In this document: one piece after another, positions 63,038-64,000 of the stretch
Layout of the letters: every line of letters begins with the position of its first letter
How positions within the stretch are numbered: the first letter of the stretch is position 1
Assembly (NCBI RefSeq): GCF_040939785.1
Contig: NZ_CP162553.1
Span: 6,963,001 to 7,027,000, forward strand
Source of the DNA: Bradyrhizobium lupini
GTDB taxonomy: Bacteria > Pseudomonadota > Alphaproteobacteria > Rhizobiales > Xanthobacteraceae
Direction: 5' to 3'
DNA length: 64,000 nt
Program-made: the position numbers and the translations under genes
Notes under the pieces: model-generated
Told to the model about the DNA's origin: nothing
The model's database searches: none
Seen by the model: only the letters and a program-made list of their open reading frames with translations

Positions 63038-63700
63038 TTAGCGCGCCGCCACTTTTGACGGCGCCTTCGCCTCCGTCCGTCCCGCCGTCAGCGCCATCGT
63101 CGCCACGCTGACGACGCGCGCGACCACGTCCTCGACATCGTCGAGGTCGCATTTGCCTTCCGACAGTTTCGTCAGCCGCTCGCTCTCGCGGATGGTGTGG
63201 TGCGCCATGGCGAGCGCGAAGTTCAGGCCCCAGTAAATATCGACGTCGCTGCGGTCGGGCAGGGACCTTCGCATCGCGCCGGCGAATTTGCGCAAATGGT
63301 CGATCTCGCGATTCTTGATGCGGCGGATCGGCGGCACGGATTTGATCGAAGCGCGGATCATGAAGCGCGCCGCGCTCGAGCGCTGGTTCTCGGGACCGAG
63401 GCAGCCGCGCAGCGTCGGGCCGACCAAGGCATGCAGGATTACCTCGATCGGCGCGCGGCCGCCGCCTTGTTCTTCCGCCGCCTTCAATTCGCGCAGACGC
63501 TCGCGATTGGTGGCGATCGAGCGTGTCACGAACAGCTCCGCGATCAACTCGTCCTTTGAGCCGAAATGATAGTTCACCGCCGCGAGGTTGACATTGGCCT
63601 CAGCGACGATGTCGCGCAACGTCACGTCGCCGAACCCGCGATCGGCATAGAGCCGTTCGGCGGCGGCGAGAATGGCAGTCCGGGTATGATCGCTGGCCAT
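63038..63700 (-). CDS. TetR family transcriptional regulator
   Basis: 220 aa from the ATG at 63700, with GAGGGG just upstream; the frame extends to 63727 without a better site. The N-terminal TetR helix-turn-helix (about 5-55: AILAAAERLYADRGFGDVTLRD, then AAVNYHFGSKDEL) precedes a ligand domain. Divergent from an acyl-CoA dehydrogenase gene, so it likely represses that fatty-/organic-acid CoA pathway and is relieved by an acyl-CoA (inference). A palindrome in the spacer (63728-63758) is its likely operator. Confidence 0.9.
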   Translation of the reverse strand: MASDHTRTAILAAAERLYADRGFGDVTLRDIVAEANVNLAAVNYHFGSKDELIAELFVTRSIATNRERLRELKAAEEQGGGRAPIEVILHALVGPTLRGCLGPENQRSSAARFMIRASIKSVPPIRRIKNREIDHLRKFAGAMRRSLPDRSDVDIYWGLNFALAMAHHTIRESERLTKLSEGKCDLDDVEDVVARVVSVATMALTAGRTEAKAPSKVAAR

Positions 63701-63727
63701 GGGAGCCCCTCGGGGAGGGAGTTGCAA

Positions 63728-63758
63728 TTCAAACAGTTGTATGAAACTATCGTTTGAA
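63728..63758. promoter_or_regulatory. Probable TetR operator palindrome
   Basis: TTCAAAC (63728-63734) and GTTTGAA (63752-63758) are perfect 7-bp arms around a partly symmetric 17-nt core (GTTGTATGAAACTATC region). It lies 28 bp upstream of the tetR start in the divergent spacer. Size and position fit a TetR dimer site for acyl-CoA responsive regulators. Binding is inferred. Confidence 0.6.
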
Positions 63759-63922
63759 GGCCGGGAAAGTCAATCCGCAATCGGGACTCGTTCGCAAACG
63801 CGCGAATGGGTTCCGGAGCATCCGCAAGCCGCGCATTCGCACTTGCGGGTCGCACAATGCGGGTGGACAGTCCGGCGCAAAACAAGTTCGCCAAACGAGT
63901 TGGCAAAGACGAGGAGCGTCCC

Positions 63923-64000
63923 ATGGATTTCGATCTGTCGCCGAAGCAGAAGGAATGGCTCGACCGCGTGCAGTCCTTCATGGCCAAGCACGTGCGCCCG
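63923..64000 (+). CDS. Acyl-CoA dehydrogenase, N-terminal part (cut by window)
   Basis: ATG at 63923 with GAGGAG about 7 nt upstream. The 26 codons visible (DFDLSPKQKEWLDRVQSF ... HVRP) match the start of acyl-CoA dehydrogenases, which are FAD enzymes of acyl-CoA oxidation. The gene runs off the right edge. Divergent from tetR, which probably controls it. Family call rests on a short segment. Confidence 0.7.
   Translation, partial: MDFDLSPKQKEWLDRVQSFMAKHVRP

Overview
The window is high-GC alphaproteobacterial DNA and most resembles Bradyrhizobium or a close relative. The evidence is codon usage, a perfect FixK/FNR-type box, small conserved rhizobial ORFs, and the combination of DUF3300/DUF2950, CaiB/BaiF, BKACE and MASE4-kinase genes. 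This taxonomic call is inference; there is no rRNA gene in the window.

Region 1 (1-9.5 kb) is core-like. It carries a PPK2 polyphosphate kinase (- strand) and a small envelope operon: a two-TM protein, an HlyD-type adaptor and a membrane-anchored TAXI-type binding protein. A DUF3300-DUF2950 operon follows, preceded by a FixK-type box and trailed by a frameshifted small exported protein. A convergent MASE4 histidine kinase ends the region.

Region 2 (10-13.1 kb) holds three genes of unclear role. Two encode HExxH metallopeptidase-like proteins, one of them with a LysM domain.

Region 3 (13.1-39.2 kb) is a type VI secretion system in two divergent operons. Leftward: tssA-tssB-tssC-hcp-tssE-tssF-tssG-clpV, then a SAM methyltransferase. 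Rightward: vgrG-(DUF6931-like)-tagH/fha-tssK-tssL(OmpA fusion)-tssM-tagF-PP2C phosphatase-Ser/Thr kinase. The sheath, baseplate, inner-membrane complex, recycling ATPase and the phosphorylation switch are all present. No TssJ lipoprotein or PAAR tip gene is visible.

Region 4 (39.2-50.8 kb) is a run of mostly exported accessory proteins: DUF4424, a beta-propeller/NlpC-P60 protein, two caspase-like proteins, a stand-alone DUF4384-like protein, an alpha/beta hydrolase, a metzincin-type metallopeptidase and an OmpA-like protein. The T6SS kinase, the first caspase and the stand-alone protein appear to share a DUF4384-like C-terminal module. The right end (48-51 kb) has long gene-poor, visibly more AT-rich stretches.

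Region 5 is a boundary. A 44-nt copy of the 3' part of tRNA-Gly(TCC), from anticodon loop to CCA end, lies at 50963-51006 without its 5' half. It looks like the attachment-site remnant of an element lying to its left, possibly the whole T6SS/accessory block. An IS481-family element follows immediately.

Region 6 (52.4-64 kb) is core-like again. It has a formate/nitrite-type channel, DUF2231 plus a sorbosone/glucose-dehydrogenase-like lipoprotein, small conserved proteins and a VapBC-type toxin-antitoxin pair with a palindromic operator. A catabolic stretch follows (MFS, BKACE, MFS, CaiB/BaiF CoA-transferase, RidA, TetR, start of an acyl-CoA dehydrogenase). A 66-bp near-copy of the second MFS gene sits upstream of the first.
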